The notes under the pieces were generated by a model. That model was not told the origin of the DNA, did not search any database, and worked only from the letters and a program-made list of their open reading frames with translations. A program made the position numbers and the translations under genes. From NCBI RefSeq assembly GCF_900106755.1, contig NZ_FNNN01000019.1:1-64000 (forward strand): DNA of 64,000 nt, read 5' to 3'. Source of the stretch: Bacteroides faecis MAJ27. Lineage in GTDB: Bacteria; Bacteroidota; Bacteroidia; Bacteroidales; Bacteroidaceae. Shown piece by piece: positions 42,799 through 52,425 of this stretch; positions within the stretch are counted from its first letter, which is position 1, and each line of letters starts with the position of its first letter.

Positions 42799-44757
42799 AT
42801 GATGAAAAAGAACAGCAAACAAAGTATTCTCCTGTTATCAATTGGAGGAATCTTATTTATCTGCCTTGTCGGTGTCTATCTAAGCCGTAGCATTCTTCTA
42901 CGGAGTATAGCCAATAAACGTACTACTCACATCGAACAAACATACGGGCTGCACATTCACTATGAGAATCTGGAAATGTGTAGTCTGAATGAAGTCTCCA
43001 TTCAGGGACTTTCTGTAGTTCCCGAGCAAAGGGATACTCTCCTTACGCTGCAAACTGTCAACGTCAAACTGACCCCCTGGAAACTACTGAAAGGAAACTT
43101 TGAAGTACGCAATATCCGTATGGACGGACTAACGATTGCTTTTATCAAACGGGACAGCGTAGCAAACTATGATTTTCTATTCTCCAAACGCCAATGCCAA
43201 TCGGAAGCCACAACCAAACCTGCCACCGAAAGCAACTACAGCCATCGTATCGACCGGATATTGAACTTAATATATGGCTTTCTGCCCGAAAACGGACAAC
43301 TGACTCAACTCAATATAACCGAACGGAAAGACAACAATTTTGTTGCCCTAAGCATCCCCGCCTTCACGATTGAAGACAATCGTTTTCAGTCGGCCATCAA
43401 GATAAAGGAAGATACCCTGACACAACAATGGAAAGCCACAGGCGAACTGAACAGAAAAGCCCGGATGTTGAAAACAGAACTTTTCGCTACCGGGAAAAAG
43501 AAAATCTCACTGCCTTATATCAACCGCCGCTTTGGGGCAGAAGTTACTTTCGACACCTTATATTATAGCATGACCGAAGAAAATCTTGCAAATAATCAGC
43601 TACGACTGAACGGTAAAGCCAGAGTCAGCGGTCTTGATATATTCCACAAAGCCCTTTCGCCGGAAGTTATCCATCTGGATCGAGGACAGCTTACGTATCA
43701 GATGAATATCGGCAATCATACGCTGGAGTTGGATAGCACCACTACAGTTCTATTCAACAAAATACAATTCCACCCCTATCTGCGAGCAGAAAAGAAAGAA
43801 GCTCAATGGCACTTCACAGCTGCCATAGATAAATCCTGGTTCCCGGCTGACGATTTATTCGGTTCTCTCCCCAAAGGGTTATTCAGCAATCTGGAAGGAA
43901 TAAAGACAAGAGGTGAGTTGGCTTATCATTTTCTGCTGGACATCGATTTCGCTCAATTAGACAGCCTCAGATTTGAATCGGAGTTAAAAGAAAAAGATTT
44001 CCGGATCATGGAATATGGTGCGACACCTCTTTCCAAGATGAGCGAAGAGTTCACTTACACTGCTTATGAGAATGGCATGCCTGTCAGGTCATTCCCTATC
44101 GGCCCCTCTTGGGAACATTTCACACCATTAGACAGTATCTCTCCCCTGCTACGGATGTCCGTCATGCAAAGTGAAGATGGGGCCTTTTTCTATCACAAAG
44201 GATTCTTGCCCGATGCCATACGTGAAGCATTGATTTACGACCTGCAAGTCAAACGCTTTGCCAGAGGAGGCAGTACAATCACCATGCAACTAGTGAAAAA
44301 TGTATTCCTCAACCGGAACAAAAACTTTGCCCGCAAACTGGAAGAAGCCTTGATCGTATGGCTAATAGAGACAGAGAGGCTGACGTCTAAAGAACGTATG
44401 TACGAAGTGTATTTGAATATTGCCGAATGGGGACCTCTGATTTACGGTATCCGGGAAGCCTCTGCTTATTATTTCAATAAACGGCCTTCCCAACTCACGA
44501 CCGAAGAGAGTATCTTTCTGGCTTCCATTATCCCAAAACCAAAACACTTCCGCAATTCCTTCGCAGAAAACGGACAATTGAAAAAGAATATGGAAGGCTA
44601 TTATAAACTGATTGCCGGACGTCTGGCTCAAAAGGGGCTGATAAGTGAAATCGAGGCGGATACTATCCGCCCCGATATCCAAGTTACGGGCGACGCCCTG
44701 AATAGTTTAGTCGGCGATACGCCGGAATCTAGTTCTCCTACCGCTGAGGAGCAATGA
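42799..44757 (+). CDS. monofunctional peptidoglycan glycosyltransferase (GT51) with AsmA-like N-terminal region
   Basis: This 652-aa membrane protein (start ATGATG; either may be used) has one N-terminal TM (about 10-32), a long region (about 35-420) resembling the AsmA/DUF-type beta-helical envelope domain (LEMCSLNEVSIQGLSVVPEQRDTLLTLQTVNV), and a C-terminal GT51 domain (about 440-620). Catalytic motifs are present: SEDGAFFYHKGF (Glu about 459), RGGSTITMQLVKN, RKLEEALIVW and YLNIAEWG. It has no transpeptidase domain, so it should polymerise glycan strands without crosslinking. The extra N-terminal domain makes it much longer than MtgA-type enzymes. Confidence 0.87.
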   Translation: MMKKNSKQSILLLSIGGILFICLVGVYLSRSILLRSIANKRTTHIEQTYGLHIHYENLEMCSLNEVSIQGLSVVPEQRDTLLTLQTVNVKLTPWKLLKGNFEVRNIRMDGLTIAFIKRDSVANYDFLFSKRQCQSEATTKPATESNYSHRIDRILNLIYGFLPENGQLTQLNITERKDNNFVALSIPAFTIEDNRFQSAIKIKEDTLTQQWKATGELNRKARMLKTELFATGKKKISLPYINRRFGAEVTFDTLYYSMTEENLANNQLRLNGKARVSGLDIFHKALSPEVIHLDRGQLTYQMNIGNHTLELDSTTTVLFNKIQFHPYLRAEKKEAQWHFTAAIDKSWFPADDLFGSLPKGLFSNLEGIKTRGELAYHFLLDIDFAQLDSLRFESELKEKDFRIMEYGATPLSKMSEEFTYTAYENGMPVRSFPIGPSWEHFTPLDSISPLLRMSVMQSEDGAFFYHKGFLPDAIREALIYDLQVKRFARGGSTITMQLVKNVFLNRNKNFARKLEEALIVWLIETERLTSKERMYEVYLNIAEWGPLIYGIREASAYYFNKRPSQLTTEESIFLASIIPKPKHFRNSFAENGQLKKNMEGYYKLIAGRLAQKGLISEIEADTIRPDIQVTGDALNSLVGDTPESSSPTAEEQ

Positions 44758-44779
44758 CTTATTAATAAAGGAATAGGTT

Positions 44780-46036
44780 TTATCTTCTTGAGCTATTTCC
44801 TCTTTCTGAAGAACGGGAAGAAGAGCCTCGGCTACTGCTACTCGTGCTTCCTGAAGATGAGCTTCTTTCGGTCGATCTGGAAACGCTACCCCTACTGGAA
44901 CTGCTGCCGGAACTACTGCTGCCCCGATTGGAAGTACTACCGGAACTGCTACTTCTGCCGGAAGTACTACTTCCCCGGTTCGAACTATCATGATTCCGGC
45001 TGCTCGTTGTACTGCCGTTTGTTCTACTTGAACTGCCGAAAGAACTGCTGCCACGTCCACTTTCGCGGTTCGTGCTGCCACCTGTCGGACGACGGTCAGA
45101 GTTCGAAGAACCTGTACTTGTTCCCGGACGACTTCCGGAATGATGATTTCCTTCACCTCTGTTATTATTTCTGCCCGGAGTTGTCTCCTTATTCGGTTTA
45201 TCGTCTCTGGAAGGAGTAGACGGTCTGCCTGGAGTCGTTGGTCTGCTTGGACTCGACGGGCGTTCAGTTGTAGAGGGTCTGCCCGAAGCAGAGGGTCTTC
45301 CCGAATTTGAAGGTCTATGTCCCGATTCCGGACGGGGGCGGGAAGAATTTCCAGGCCGTCCCGATGAATTAGGACGTGATGATGTTCCCGGACGTCCCGA
45401 AACTCCGGGACGGGCAGGTGCATTATGCGGACGAACAGAAGTATTCGGGCGGAAGCGTACAGAACCGAAATCCGAACGACGATAAGAATGGAATACTCTC
45501 TGATCCCTTACCCGGTATGGAGTAGGATAATGGACAACGTTATTGTATCTTCCCCGGTAATAGCTCACATGATGAATATGCGGACGATAATGTGCACCAC
45601 AGTAAGTCCGATAATGATAAGGTACACCAAAATAGAATAAACTACGATTCGGATAATTAATATAAATCCGGAAATTCCATCTTCCTCCGGTCACGTAAAT
45701 CGGACGATAAAAATAATCAGCCCCCAGAAACCTGCGATATTGCCCATCACTCAATACCCAGCGAAGATCATCGTTACGAATATCCAAGGCCTCATAGTAA
45801 TCGTCCAACGCCCATTCGTCACCCCGCACTACATAATCCATAATATTACGAAGAGAGTAGATGAAATCATAATTAATCTCATACACATCATTATACTGCG
45901 GATTACTCAAGTCCAACTCATATGCCATCTTATCAGTAAGGAAACGTGTCTCCTTACGCACCTTACTGGTGCTCATTCCCGCCATTACAGTGGTACTGGC
46001 AGTCACTACTAATAATATAAACAGAATTCTTTTCAT
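44780..46036 (-). CDS. exported protein with Ser/Gly/Arg-rich disordered tail
   Basis: This 418-aa protein has a signal peptide (about 1-19, VMAG). A helical N-terminal part (about 24-110, RKETRFLTDKMAYELDLSNPQYNDVYEINYDF) precedes a Tyr/His/Arg-rich part (about 110-190). The C-terminal half (about 195-418) is low-complexity, built from SGRP and RGSSSSG words. I know no domain name for it. It is last in a three-gene minus-strand operon with two DUF4476 proteins (gap 13 bp). A cell-wall or nucleic-acid-like polyanion contact by the basic tail is possible but not shown. Confidence 0.7.
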   Translation of the reverse strand: MKRILFILLVVTASTTVMAGMSTSKVRKETRFLTDKMAYELDLSNPQYNDVYEINYDFIYSLRNIMDYVVRGDEWALDDYYEALDIRNDDLRWVLSDGQYRRFLGADYFYRPIYVTGGRWNFRIYINYPNRSLFYFGVPYHYRTYCGAHYRPHIHHVSYYRGRYNNVVHYPTPYRVRDQRVFHSYRRSDFGSVRFRPNTSVRPHNAPARPGVSGRPGTSSRPNSSGRPGNSSRPRPESGHRPSNSGRPSASGRPSTTERPSSPSRPTTPGRPSTPSRDDKPNKETTPGRNNNRGEGNHHSGSRPGTSTGSSNSDRRPTGGSTNRESGRGSSSFGSSSRTNGSTTSSRNHDSSNRGSSTSGRSSSSGSTSNRGSSSSGSSSSRGSVSRSTERSSSSGSTSSSSRGSSSRSSERGNSSRR

Positions 46037-46049
46037 GATTTCATTTTTT

Positions 46050-47063
46050 TTAGTTACGTCTGCTATCGTAAGATTCCGCGAACTCTCTCATCTCCCTCTT
46101 ATCCATCTCAAAAGTGAAAACATCCGTTAGTATCGAGAAGTTCTTCTTATCTGCGATTTTCGGATAAAGCTTCTTTATCATATTCTTCTTATCTGTCTGA
46201 AAGGTACACATATCCACCAATTTACGACATTGGGCGCAAGTGAATCCCGAAGGAGGTACGACTTCATCCAGCATTCGGGTCCGGTCAGACTCAAATGATT
46301 TGCCTCTATATTCATTGAAAAAACGATCAAATTCAGCTGCGCTCATAGCTCTTGGCCGTACATATCCTGCATCTCCCGGTCGTTGCTCACCATGATAAGC
46401 CTGGATATATTTTTTCATGCTGTCACGGTCAAAAGAAGAAAAGAGCTTATTGACAACCGGACTGAAATTTTCTTTATCCACAATTTGCGGATACATACGC
46501 TTCATCACAGTCATCTGAGTATCTGAGCTATTAATCTGATCTATAATCTTTCCGCACTGTGCAGAAGTAAAGTTGCATTCCAACAAAACGTCGTCTATAT
46601 ACTTAATTTGTTCAGTAGGCATGATCACCATCCGGAAATCACGTAGAAAACGATCAAATTCGTCGTGCATCATAAGAGTTCTGCGACGGGATGTTTCTTC
46701 ATACTGTGGAGGGCAGACCGGAGGCGTATTGGTTACAACAACAGAAGGAGGCATCATTACCGGAGGCGGCAGCAGAATTTCATCACCGTTAAATGTATCC
46801 ATACTTGTCACCCTTCCATCTGCAAAATATACTATAATCTTAATCGAGTTTCCGTAAAGTACTGAAGAGACCCGATGGAACTCCCATTCTTCGGTGTTGC
46901 CATCAAAACGTCTGTAATCCGGTTTACCCAATATTCTTTCCACATTCTGGCGAGACATTCCTTGCTGCACTTCCATCACTTGCTTGTTGGACACGTAATA
47001 AGTAGAGCAGCTGCTGGCGATCACCCACAACGTAAAAAACAGGATTATATGTATCTTTTTCAT
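46050..47063 (-). CDS. lipoprotein with SmpA/OmlA-like and two DUF4476 domains
   Basis: This 337-aa protein has lipobox ASSC (Cys19). Residues about 25-95 resemble the SmpA/OmlA (BamE-like) fold: VQQGMSRQNVERILGKPDYRR ... VSSVLYGNSIKIIVYFADGRVTSM. After a Pro-rich linker (about 98-122), two DUF4476 repeats follow (about 133-228 and 240-335), each with a FTxAQC, V/IDKxNF pattern. It is the middle gene of the operon; function unknown. Confidence 0.78.
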   Translation of the reverse strand: MKKIHIILFFTLWVIASSCSTYYVSNKQVMEVQQGMSRQNVERILGKPDYRRFDGNTEEWEFHRVSSVLYGNSIKIIVYFADGRVTSMDTFNGDEILLPPPVMMPPSVVVTNTPPVCPPQYEETSRRRTLMMHDEFDRFLRDFRMVIMPTEQIKYIDDVLLECNFTSAQCGKIIDQINSSDTQMTVMKRMYPQIVDKENFSPVVNKLFSSFDRDSMKKYIQAYHGEQRPGDAGYVRPRAMSAAEFDRFFNEYRGKSFESDRTRMLDEVVPPSGFTCAQCRKLVDMCTFQTDKKNMIKKLYPKIADKKNFSILTDVFTFEMDKREMREFAESYDSRRN

Positions 47064-47089
47064 AACCGTATCGTTTTTAGTTAATTATA

Positions 47090-47770
47090 TCAGCGTCCTT
47101 CGTATTCCCTGATAAAATCGTTCATTTGAGTCTTGTTCTTAGAGAATGTAAGAGTAGCGGTCACCATAAAGAAAGCCTCTTTATCCACAATATTGGGATA
47201 CATCATTTTCATTATTTTCAATCGTTCATTATCAAAAGTATAGAACTTCACCAATTGGAGACATTGTTCTGATGTAAAATCTGAATTAGTCAATGCAGCA
47301 GTTATCAACCCCATACGATCTTTATCAAAAGGCTCATTCTTCACACTATCAAGGAACTTCTTAAAGAGTTGATCACTCATCACTCTATCATAGCGATCAT
47401 GCTCCGGACGATGTCCACTTTGTCCCGTTCCCGGTCTGCCGGGCCTTCCCGGACGGATATCTCCAGGTTCTTCTACAACGATATCATGTACTCCATTTCC
47501 GTTAAAGTAAACACGTTCATTATACAATCTTTCTCCTTTCCAAACGCGTTCTCCCGGACGGGTAGAACGGGAAGCATACACCTCAATCGTATAATTTCCC
47601 GGTTTCAAATTGGCAACGAAACAAGTGGTAGTAGGGTAACACATCTGTTTTCCTCCAAAATAAACAAGAATCGGAGTGTCTCCTCCATCAATCCTGATTC
47701 CACTGATAGACTGCGCTTTTAAAGAAAGAGCAGCGAGCAAAATGCAGAAACTTATTATTATCTTACGCAT
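47090..47770 (-). CDS. exported DUF4476 protein
   Basis: This 226-aa protein has a signal peptide (about 1-19, SLKA|Q), an N-terminal beta-rich domain (about 20-100; LKPGNYTIEVYA), a short Gly/Pro/Arg linker (about 104-122), and one DUF4476 domain (about 130-226; FTSEQCLQLVKFYTFDNERLKIMKMMYPNIVDKE). It is the first gene of a three-gene envelope operon and shares the DUF4476 module with the second. Confidence 0.82.
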   Translation of the reverse strand: MRKIIISFCILLAALSLKAQSISGIRIDGGDTPILVYFGGKQMCYPTTTCFVANLKPGNYTIEVYASRSTRPGERVWKGERLYNERVYFNGNGVHDIVVEEPGDIRPGRPGRPGTGQSGHRPEHDRYDRVMSDQLFKKFLDSVKNEPFDKDRMGLITAALTNSDFTSEQCLQLVKFYTFDNERLKIMKMMYPNIVDKEAFFMVTATLTFSKNKTQMNDFIREYEGR

Positions 47771-47811
47771 AACTTATCTAGTTTTGAAATTATTATCTTT
47801 AACTGATATCA

Positions 47812-47844
47812 CAAAAATAGGGTGAGAAAACTCCCCACCCCAAT
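47812..47844 (-). promoter_or_regulatory. probable promoter of the DUF4476 operon
   Basis: On the minus strand, a TATTTTTG -7 box (47812-47819) with a weak -33 box ATTG (47841-47844) 21 nt away. Confidence 0.5.
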
Positions 47845-47883
47845 GATTCTCTCTATTCTTGTATAGGGATTTCCCTATTCTGT

Positions 47884-48723
47884 TTAGGATTCCGCCAAAG
47901 TGATGCCATTCTCCTGCAAAGAAATCAACCGCTTCTTATACAAGTCGCCCACCCCTTTCTTGAATGTTTTCTTACTAACGCCAAAAGTATCATAGATATC
48001 CTCCGCAGGGCTTTTATCGTTCAGATGGATTCGTCCACCATGCTCTTTGATATAATCCAGCAGTGTCTTCGAGAAATCATCTATTTTTTCGAATCCCGGC
48101 TTCTGAAGGATCAAGTCTACCTTACCATCTTCGCGCACTTGTTTCACAAAAGCTCTCATCTGCATACCTGTTTCCAACGTACAGAATATCTCATTCTCAT
48201 ATAGCAATCCGCTATGCTTATTATCTATAATCGCCTTAAATCCCAAATCTGTCTTCTGCCATATCAATATATCCACCTCTGTACCCGGAGCATAATCCGG
48301 TATGTCTTTCGACAGATAGCGTTCTACCTTTGCCGAAGCTACGATACGATAGCTTTCATCATCCAGATGTGCATGAATAACATATTTCCGTCCAACCTGC
48401 ATTTTCATCTTTTGCTCACTGAACGGAACAAACAAGTCTTTCATCAGTCCCCAATTCAGAAATGCTCCGAACTGATTTACCCAAGCAACTTCCAGACAAG
48501 CAAACTGTCCCACCTGCACCAACGGGGTCAATGTAGTGGCAATCAGTCGCTCATCTATATCCAGATAGAGAAATACATTCAGCATATCCCCTACCTGACA
48601 GCCTTCGGGCACATAACGGGTAGGTAACAAAATTTCTCCTTCTTCTCCTCCATCGAGATACAGACCGAAATCGACCTCCTTTACTACCTCGAGCTGATTG
48701 AACTTTCCTAATTCTATATTCAT
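47884..48723 (-). CDS. CvfB-like S1-domain RNA-binding protein
   Basis: From MNIELGKFNQL this 279-aa protein has the CvfB layout: repeated S1-like OB domains (about 1-60, 68-125, 145-210; for example VNQFGAFLNWGLMKDLFVPFSEQ) and a C-terminal winged-helix domain (about 220-279; DTFGVSKKTFKKGVGDLYKKRLI). CvfB proteins bind RNA and affect virulence or stress genes in other bacteria. The ATG at 48747 would add eight residues; the internal start fits the family better. It is divergent from mdh. Confidence 0.87.
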   Translation of the reverse strand: MNIELGKFNQLEVVKEVDFGLYLDGGEEGEILLPTRYVPEGCQVGDMLNVFLYLDIDERLIATTLTPLVQVGQFACLEVAWVNQFGAFLNWGLMKDLFVPFSEQKMKMQVGRKYVIHAHLDDESYRIVASAKVERYLSKDIPDYAPGTEVDILIWQKTDLGFKAIIDNKHSGLLYENEIFCTLETGMQMRAFVKQVREDGKVDLILQKPGFEKIDDFSKTLLDYIKEHGGRIHLNDKSPAEDIYDTFGVSKKTFKKGVGDLYKKRLISLQENGITLAES

Positions 48724-48761
48724 ACTTCTATTTATTATATATTCCATATCTTTATAAAGAA

Positions 48762-48769
48762 CAAAGATA
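48762..48769 (-). promoter_or_regulatory. -7 box of the CvfB-like gene
   Basis: TATCTTTG on the minus strand, 38 bp before the start; no clear -33 box at the usual distance. Confidence 0.5.
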
Positions 48770-48861
48770 ATCTATTTTACGCACATCCCTTTCATGCACA
48801 GATATAACTTTTCGTTATTAAGGAAAACTATTTTCTATGAACAATCTGACGATTAAGGCGT

Positions 48862-48869
48862 TATCTTTG
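48862..48869 (+). promoter_or_regulatory. -7 box of mdh
   Basis: TATCTTTG, followed by a leader of about 45 nt. A TTTG-like -33 box is not clear. Confidence 0.6.
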
Positions 48870-48919
48870 TAGCGACAACAAACCAGAACTGATTATTCAC
48901 CTTATAAACATATATAATT

Positions 48920-49921
48920 ATGGAATTTTTAACCAACGAGAAACTTACGATCGTAGGAGCAGCCGGAATGATCGGCTCTAATATGGCTCAAACTGCCATG
49001 ATGATGAAACTTACCCCGAACATTTGTCTATATGATCCTTTTGCTCCCGCTTTGGAAGGTGTGGCAGAAGAGTTATATCACTGTGGTTTCGAAGGTGTGA
49101 ATCTAACTTATACCTCCGATATCAAAGAAGCACTGACGGGGGCCTCTTATATCGTATCTTCAGGTGGTGCAGCCCGTAAAGCAGGCATGACTCGTGAAGA
49201 CTTGTTGAAAGGAAATGCTGAAATCGCTGCTCAGTTCGGTAAAGATGTTCGCCAATATTGTCCGAACGTAAAACACATTGTTGTTATTTTTAATCCTGCT
49301 GATATCACCGGACTGATCACATTGCTTTATTCCGGTCTGAAACCGTCGCAGGTCTCTACACTGGCAGCATTGGACAGTACCCGTCTGCAGAATGAGCTAG
49401 TGAAATATTTCCATATCCCCGCCTCCGACATTCAGAACTGCCGTACGTATGGTGGACATGGAGAACAGATGGCAGTATTCGCTTCAACCACTAAAATAAA
49501 AGGAGAACCGCTGACTGATTTCATCGGAACTACCCGCCTTCCATTGGCTGAATGGGAAGCTTTGAAAGTGCGTGTAATACAGGGTGGTAAACATATCATC
49601 GACCTGCGCGGCCGTTCTTCCTTCCAAAGTCCGGCTTATCTTTCCATTGAAATGATCGCTGCCGCTATGGGCGGACAACCGTTCCGCTGGCCTGCCGGTA
49701 CCTACGTATCCAATGATAAGTTCAATCACATCATGATGGCTATGGAAACTTCCATTACTAAAGATGGCGTTACTTATAAAGAGGTGGCCGGATCTCCTTC
49801 TGAACAGGAAGAACTGGAAAAGAGCTACGAACACTTGTGCAAGCTTCGTGATGAAGTGATCGAAATGGGTATCATTCCGGCCATCAAAGACTGGCATGCC
49901 TTGAATCCCAATATTGACTAA
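48920..49921 (+). CDS. mdh: malate dehydrogenase
   Basis: This 333-aa protein is an LDH/MDH-family dehydrogenase: NAD-binding motif TIVGAAGMIGSNMAQ (about 10-24), DITGLITLLYSG, substrate Arg region GGAARKAGMTREDL, ALDSTRLQNEL, and the catalytic His in RTYGGHGEQM. In Bacteroides it interconverts oxaloacetate and malate in the reductive branch toward fumarate and succinate. It is monocistronic, with its own -7 box and a strong terminator. Confidence 0.94.
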   Translation: MEFLTNEKLTIVGAAGMIGSNMAQTAMMMKLTPNICLYDPFAPALEGVAEELYHCGFEGVNLTYTSDIKEALTGASYIVSSGGAARKAGMTREDLLKGNAEIAAQFGKDVRQYCPNVKHIVVIFNPADITGLITLLYSGLKPSQVSTLAALDSTRLQNELVKYFHIPASDIQNCRTYGGHGEQMAVFASTTKIKGEPLTDFIGTTRLPLAEWEALKVRVIQGGKHIIDLRGRSSFQSPAYLSIEMIAAAMGGQPFRWPAGTYVSNDKFNHIMMAMETSITKDGVTYKEVAGSPSEQEELEKSYEHLCKLRDEVIEMGIIPAIKDWHALNPNID

Positions 49922-49940
49922 CCAGTAATCATTAAATAAT

Positions 49941-49986
49941 AAACACCGGAATTCGATGATATTTTTCAGTTCGGATTCCGGTGTTT
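49941..49986 (+). terminator. terminator of mdh
   Basis: A 12-bp stem AAACACCGGAAT / ATTCCGGTGTTT and a T-run; it can also serve the convergent Fur-family gene. Confidence 0.9.
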
Positions 49987-50014
49987 TTTATTATTTATTC
50001 TTATCGATCTGCTA

Positions 50015-50440
50015 TTAATCCCCCACTCTGGAACATCCTGCACAAACTCCCTTTACTACATAATTCACACTATTCAAAGTAAATCCTTTCGGCAGGTCGA
50101 TTACCGGAATATGAATCTTCTCAAGACAGAATGTCCGATGGCATCTTTCGCAATAAAAATGCGAATGCAGGTCTTTCAGCACACAATTACAAGCATCATC
50201 ACAAACTGCATATTTCCATGAGCCGCTTCCATCATCTATACTGTGTATCAGATGATGAGACAGGAAAAGTGTAATTGTCCGGGATATAGTCGACTTATCA
50301 ACCGTATCCAGCAACGTTTCAAGATCAAGCTGAGACACTGCACGTCCCGCTTCCATCATACTCTTTAATATGAGAAGTCTTATTGCCGTCGGCTTGATGT
50401 CTCTTTTTGCCAACTTATCCAAATAAACTTTTTCTTCCAT
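50015..50440 (-). CDS. Fur-family metal-responsive regulator
   Basis: This 141-aa protein has the Fur layout: N-terminal winged helix (about 1-80; SQLDLETLLDTVDKSTISRTITLF) and a metal/dimer domain with FYCERCHRTFCLE and GVCAGC cysteine pairs (structural zinc) and a His-rich stretch (DLHSHFYCERCH). It starts 6 bp after the P-type ATPase gene, so they are one operon. Pairing with a zinc-type exporter suggests a Zur-like or general divalent-metal sensor. Confidence 0.9.
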   Translation of the reverse strand: MEEKVYLDKLAKRDIKPTAIRLLILKSMMEAGRAVSQLDLETLLDTVDKSTISRTITLFLSHHLIHSIDDGSGSWKYAVCDDACNCVLKDLHSHFYCERCHRTFCLEKIHIPVIDLPKGFTLNSVNYVVKGVCAGCSRVGD

Positions 50441-50446
50441 ATTCTT

Positions 50447-52405
50447 TTATTTTATCATTTTCTGTATCCTCACAGCATTCATGATGGCAATCAGCGCCAC
50501 ACCGACATCCGCAAAGACAGCTTCCCAAAGTGTAGCCAGTCCACCGGCTCCCAATATCAGCACAAGCAATTTCACCCCAAATGCCAGTGAAATATTCTGC
50601 CATACAATCCTGCGCGTCAGTTTTCCTACCTTTATCGCCTCAGCAACCTTAGAAGGCTGGTCAGTCTGTATTACCACATCAGCCGTTTCAATAGCTGCAT
50701 CACTGCCCAGGCCACCCATGGCAATACCTACGTTGCTTAAAGCCAGTACCGGAGCATCATTCATGCCGTCGCCCACAAAGGCAACCTGATTTTCGGCATG
50801 CCGGCGCAATTCTTCCAAATGCTTCACCTTTCCATCAGGAAGCAGATCACCGTAAGCTTCCGAGATGCCCAGCTTCTCTGCAAAGTTACTAACAATACTT
50901 TGTTTATCACCGGATAATATCTGAATGTTTTGGATTCCCAGCGCTTTCAAGTTCTGAACAGCTGCCGTTGCATCCTCTTTCAAAGTATCTGATAACAACA
51001 GATAACCGGCATAACTGTTCCCTATCGCACAGACAACAATCGTATCTGTGATAAAAAGGAGTTCGGGCGGATACTTTATCTGAAACTTAGCAAGTAGACG
51101 GCAATTACCTACCAAGACAGAGACGTCACCCACTGTCGCTTCCAGACCAAGTCCCGCATATTCTTTGCTGTCAGTAACGGGTGAGAGTTCTATATGCCGC
51201 AGCTTTGCATAGTTCACAACAGCTTTAGCAATAGGATGCGTACTGTCACGCTCTACCGAAGCGACTAATCTGACAAGCTCTTCCTCGGAAATACCGGGTT
51301 CGCATTTACAGGACTGTACCTCAAATGTACCTTTCGTAAGGGTTCCGGTCTTATCAAAGACCACTGTGTTTATTTTTGTAATGGCATCCAGATAATTCCC
51401 TCCTTTAAATAAGATTCCCAACCGGGAGGCCGCTCCGATACCACCGAAATATCCCAGCGGAATACTTACTACCAAAGCACACGGACACGAGATCACCAGA
51501 AAAACCAAAGCCCTGTACAACCAGTCATTAAAAGCAAACACAAACGGAGGACTTATCAATGAATAAAGGAATGGAAGCAGAACGATCAGAACCGCCAAAC
51601 CCGTAACAATAGGTGTATAGACACGGGCAAATTTACGGATAAACAATTCTGCCGGAGCTTTACGTTCCGATGCATTCTGAACGAGTTCCAGGATACGGGC
51701 AAGGGCGCTCTTATCGAAAGGCCTGGTCACTCTTATCCGGATTACTTTATCGGTAACAATCATTCCGGCAAGTACTTCCTCATTCTTGCGTATGCTACGA
51801 GGTACACTTTCTCCTGTCAGTGCTGACGTATTGAACGCTGCTACATCATTCAGCATCATTCCGTCCAAAGGTACACGGCCACCTGTTTTTATTTCAATCG
51901 TTTCTCCTACTTTTACCTTCTTAGGATTCTCGACAACTACCCCATTTTCTCTGACGACTGCCGCCTCTTCCGGCCTGACATCTAATAGTGCCCCGATATT
52001 ACGTTTTGCCCTATCAACAGCCTTTTCCTGAAACAGTTCTCCTATGGAATAAAACAGCATAACTGCTACTCCTTCGGGATATTCGCCAATATAAAAAGCT
52101 CCAAGCGTAGCTATAAACATCAGTGTGAACTCACTGAAGTAATCCTTATCCTTTATACTCTCCCATGCTTCTTTCATTACGGGTAAGCCGACCGGGAGAT
52201 ATGCTACAATATACCATATCAAGGAAAAATATCCTTCACGGAAAAAAGTGAAGTCCAAAGCATTCATTACAATTCCACTTATCAGCAGAATAAATGAAAG
52301 TCCCACTTTCCAATATTCAGAGAATATCGATTCTTGCTTTTCTATATGCTTTTCAGGTGCACATTCATGTGTATGTGCGCAACAACTACAATGTCCCATA
52401 ATCAT
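50447..52405 (-). CDS. heavy-metal P1B-type ATPase, probably zinc/cadmium exporter
   Basis: This 652-aa P-type ATPase has an N-terminal Cys/His-rich tail (HCSCCAHTHEC) instead of a full metal-binding HMA domain. It has about eight membrane helices, the actuator motif TGES, the transmembrane metal site SCPCALV, the phosphorylation site DKTGTLTKG, STHPIA, and GDGMNDAPVLA. The CPC motif with the LSNVGIAMGGLGSDAAIETADVVI region fits the ZntA group (Zn, Cd, Pb), though Co is possible. The start may be the second ATG (52399, MGHCSCC). It heads an operon with the Fur-family gene and has palindromic sites over its promoter. Confidence 0.9.
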   Translation of the reverse strand: MIMGHCSCCAHTHECAPEKHIEKQESIFSEYWKVGLSFILLISGIVMNALDFTFFREGYFSLIWYIVAYLPVGLPVMKEAWESIKDKDYFSEFTLMFIATLGAFYIGEYPEGVAVMLFYSIGELFQEKAVDRAKRNIGALLDVRPEEAAVVRENGVVVENPKKVKVGETIEIKTGGRVPLDGMMLNDVAAFNTSALTGESVPRSIRKNEEVLAGMIVTDKVIRIRVTRPFDKSALARILELVQNASERKAPAELFIRKFARVYTPIVTGLAVLIVLLPFLYSLISPPFVFAFNDWLYRALVFLVISCPCALVVSIPLGYFGGIGAASRLGILFKGGNYLDAITKINTVVFDKTGTLTKGTFEVQSCKCEPGISEEELVRLVASVERDSTHPIAKAVVNYAKLRHIELSPVTDSKEYAGLGLEATVGDVSVLVGNCRLLAKFQIKYPPELLFITDTIVVCAIGNSYAGYLLLSDTLKEDATAAVQNLKALGIQNIQILSGDKQSIVSNFAEKLGISEAYGDLLPDGKVKHLEELRRHAENQVAFVGDGMNDAPVLALSNVGIAMGGLGSDAAIETADVVIQTDQPSKVAEAIKVGKLTRRIVWQNISLAFGVKLLVLILGAGGLATLWEAVFADVGVALIAIMNAVRIQKMIK

Positions 52406-52425
52406 CCTTTCTTTTTATCTGTTGC

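Noticed and set aside
44707..45423. 238-codon frame antiparallel to nothing but overlapping the Ser/Gly/Arg protein in another frame
   Set aside because: It is a side effect of the low-complexity repeats; the true frame has a signal peptide and a folded N-terminal part. A +1 frameshift is not needed to explain it.
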